Notes under the pieces: generated by a model
What the model was told of the DNA's origin: nothing
The model's database searches: none
Seen by the model: the letters and a program-made list of their open reading frames with translations, nothing else
In this document: piece by piece, positions 61,791-64,000 of the stretch
How positions within the stretch are numbered: position 1 is the stretch's first letter
Layout of the letters: each line of letters opens with the position of its first letter
NCBI GenBank assembly: GCA_032871835.1
Contig: CM065299.1
Span: 47,380,706-47,444,705 of the forward strand
Length of the DNA: 64,000 bases
Source of the DNA: Dipteronia dyeriana
Lineage: Eukaryota > Streptophyta > Magnoliopsida > Sapindales > Sapindaceae
Reading direction: 5' to 3'
Program-made: the position numbers and the translations under genes

Positions 61791-62920
61791 TCTAGGTGAT
61801 CATGAATGCAAAACGCAAACAAGGACACAACATAGAATGTTATGATCAACACATCCTATGGAAACTAGAATTAATCAACGAGCACATAAAGTATATTTTC
61901 TAGTTTATAATCCAAAAGTGACACCACACAAGATGATGCATGAGAATATGAATTGTATGGATCAGGTACACTTCATGAAGATCTAGACATAGACAATAAA
62001 GTTCTCAAAACAAGATTGTCTAGATCTTATGCATGAATAGAAATCTAGAGCATGCCAAATTTCCAAACACACACTTTAAACCTAGATTTTATTCACGTTG
62101 CTAAAGCTTGAAATAAACATGTTCATGAAGTACATATTCAAGATTTTAGTACTATTACAAAAATGCTAGAAACACAAGATATGATCAATCAAATCTCTAG
62201 CATCATTTAGAGCATATATTCACAAAATAGTCAATTAAACTCTAATAGACTCTAAATATAAAATCAAATTTGCTAATCCTAGATCTATTCAATAAATGAG
62301 TTCTAGCACATGATAGGACTATTAATCACGAAAATAAAGTCAATCAAAGCACAAGTAGTCCTAGATGAGATGCTAGTACAATACAACTCACAATCATGTG
62401 AAAACATAGGTTTGATTGAAACCTAACTCTCAATCAAGTTTTTAATTAAGCACAACTAACATTTAATTGAAGATCTATCACTCATAAACATATGTTCAAG
62501 TCAAATACACACAAGAAGGAAGAAGACCCAAGGTATTTGAACATTAGAATCAAGGAAATCAAAAGATAAACAAATACCTTGACAATTTCGAGTACAGTCA
62601 CGAAAATGGTGCTATCCACCAGAAAAAATAAACAAATGACTTCAAGGTTGCTTGGAGATGATATAGGACTTCAATACAAAACTTTTCCAACTTGAATCAC
62701 TCAAATCGGATAAGAAATGAGCGAGATATGGTGATTCAAAGTTGTGAGAAAAATCTAGAAATTTTCTGCACTACATTTTCTTCTTCTTTGGATTCAAATG
62801 AGAGAGAGAAGAGATATATAAAGGAGCGGGAATGAAAGAGCATAACAGGACCAAAATACCACCGTTGAGAATGCTTCCTCTGATGACGCGTGGGCATCTC
62901 GGGGCAGCAAGGATTTGTGG

Positions 62921-62945
62921 CCGAGATGGCCACGTGCCATCTCGG
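62921..62945. other. GC-rich hairpin in A-type LTR
   Basis: Stem CCGAGATGGC / GCCATCTCGG, identical to the other two copies; the loop is CACGT instead of CACGC. Confidence 0.8.
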
Positions 62946-63569
62946 GCTTGCACCATTTGATGGCCTTTGGCCATGGTGCACCTCCCTTGCACTCCTCTCC
63001 GTTCTTCGACCGTTCTTTGGCCTCCGAACTTGGAATTTTGAATATGTTTGTGGATTACAAACCAAAAATCTCTCACGGACATGGATATATAAGATACTCA
63101 ACCTAGAAAATAAGAATTCAACTCGATATGCAAAGACGAAGACACTGTACGCAACATGACTGGAAAGTATCATAACTTTTGACTCGGAACTTGAAATCAA
63201 TAGTATGAGTAACCGAAATGACCGGAACTCAATCAAGAGTGTTTTAAGACTAAAATCAAGTTCAATATCCATGTTATAAAAATATATACATATACAAACA
63301 CAATCCACACTAGAATGCAAACTACATAGAGATAGTCTCCAGTCATGCATTTTTCAAAACATGTTATTTTCATACCAATGCATGAGCATTCATCTTCAAG
63401 TGTGTGAATGTGTTATAAATGGTGCACAATGATGTAGGGACACTAATGTATGAATTGTGTGTGTGTTTTAAAGAGAAAAGAAAGGTCTTAATATACCGTT
63501 GTAGAAACATGAAGCATTTTTCCCTTTGAAGACTAGAACTTGCTTGAATAGTTGTCATTAGTGGTGTAA

Positions 63570-63615
63570 AAATGGACTGGCCCAGCCCATTAGGGATGGC
63601 ATGGCCAGTCCATTT
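63570..63615. repeat. Inverted repeat near the GC-rich terminus
   Basis: AAATGGACTGGCC (63570-63582) and its perfect complement GGCCAGTCCATTT (63603-63615), 20-base loop. Subterminal palindromes are common in hAT-like elements. Confidence 0.85.
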
Positions 63616-63897
63616 CTGGAAACAGGCCTGGCTGGGCCTGGCACGCGACGGTGTCACGGGCCGACCCGGCCCGGCCTATTTCCGGATAAGCATGCCCGGC
63701 ACTGCACGATGGCCTGCCTCAGGCGGGCCGTGCCTGCATGCCGTGCCAGGCCTGCCCGCTAGGCCCCTTTGGCGGGCCGGGCAGGCCTGGTCCGGCGGGT
63801 TAGTTTTTTGGTTCAATTTTTTTTTCCAAATTACGTTTTTTGGATTTAGGGTATAGTGTTTAGGATTTATAGTTTATGGTTAAGGGTTTAGAATTTA

Positions 63898-63955
63898 AAA
63901 TGAATGAAGAGAACGAACAATTATTAGGATTTGAAATGAATAAAGAGAACGAACA
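63898..63955. repeat. Short tandem duplication
   Basis: AAATGAATGAAGAGAACGAA and AAATGAATAAAGAGAACGAA, 35 bp apart, each followed by CA and T-rich sequence. Confidence 0.8.
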
Positions 63956-64000
63956 TTTTTTTAATTATTTATTTATTTTTCACTTATGGAATTCAGTAAT

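Larger units (their letters stand above)
60932..63558 (-). repeat. Third A-type (Sirevirus-like) LTR, interrupted
   Basis: It starts TGAAAATATTATG directly after satellite and aligns with the element A LTRs: GTGGTAAACCTCCGAAGAGG (about 61375), the 43-bp minisatellite (61523-61790), AT-rich body, TATA-like ATATATAAAGG (62815), the hairpin (62921-62945) and CATGAGCATTCATCTT near 63382. It is more diverged than the two LTRs of element A are from each other, and lacks the poly-G run (GGGGAGG instead). Homology stops at ~63558, about 100 bp before the expected LTR end. No polypurine tract is visible, so solo LTR versus 3' LTR cannot be decided. Confidence 0.9.
63559..64000. mobile_element. Possible hAT-like transposon end (partial)
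   Basis: An abrupt switch from AT-rich LTR to sequence starting TAGTGGTGTAAAAATGG, followed by ~230 bp of GC-rich, GGCC/GGGCC-rich DNA and then AT-rich DNA to the window edge. Many plant hAT termini start with a TAG(G/T)G(A/G)TG-like motif followed by A-rich and then GGCC-rich sequence (general knowledge). The candidate 8-bp target copy on the left is GTTGTCAT. The other end, a second target copy and a transposase are all outside the window. Confidence 0.4.

Noticed and set aside
62736..63350. 204-codon ORF on the element strand of the third A-type LTR, partly shared with 4300-4641
   Set aside because: The frame is broken in the 10256-12895 LTR, and the GC-rich part is read in different frames in different copies. 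It is LTR sequence homology, not a conserved protein.
63572..63856. 94-codon ORF in the GC-rich right end (and 63370-63657 antisense)
   Set aside because: Composition-driven; it spans the inverted repeat and the proposed transposon terminus and has no recognisable domain.
63838..63895. TTTAGGG-like words suggesting an interstitial telomere repeat
   Set aside because: Only scattered degenerate words (TTTAGGG, TTTAGGA, TTAAGGG), with no tandem run of the heptamer.

Overview
The window is repeat-rich plant DNA with no host gene that I can support. About half of it (roughly 33.5 kb, in six blocks) is one tandem satellite with a monomer of about 165 bp. The rest is LTR retrotransposons of the Ty1/copia superfamily inserted into that satellite, plus what may be the end of a DNA transposon at the right edge. 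Evidence for a flowering plant: initiator-tRNA-Met primer binding sites, copia-order protease-integrase-RT-RNase H fragments, a Sirevirus-like gag, and nucleosome-length satellite monomers. The species cannot be named. The setting looks like pericentromeric or other constitutive heterochromatin.

Layout: satellite 1-2368; element A 2369-12895 (minus strand, Sirevirus-like, 2.6-kb LTRs, gag present, pol absent); satellite 12896-13433; a lone LTR of the element-B family 13434-15912; the longest satellite block 15913-34590; element B 34591-44730 (plus strand, 2.43-kb LTRs, complete gag-pol order but broken by stops and a frameshift); satellite 44731-48831; solo B-type LTR on the minus strand 48832-51295; satellite 51296-55682; an internally rearranged B-type LTR on the minus strand 55683-57440; satellite 57441-60931; an A-type LTR on the minus strand 60932-63558, cut by a GC-rich sequence that may be the end of a hAT-like transposon, 63559-64000.

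The satellite is layered. Each 165-bp monomer is a diverged dimer of an ~80-bp and an ~85-bp half. Each half carries an 18-bp palindrome (GTTGTTCCCGGGAACAAC and variants) and a spaced dyad ACGTT-N6-AACGT. Above the monomer there are higher-order repeats: a 12-monomer (~1.98 kb) period at the left, and a 2-6 kb cycle further right. In that cycle three marker monomers recur in the same order five times, and the order is only seen once the inserted retroelements are removed.

None of the retroelements looks able to move alone. Element A has gag and a second decayed ORF but no protease, integrase or reverse transcriptase. Element B has every domain, but with eight in-frame stops, one frameshift and changed catalytic or metal-binding residues. 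Target-site duplications (ATAAC, GTTCT, GAAAC, CAAAG) place the insertions within one ~35-bp part of the satellite half-monomer.
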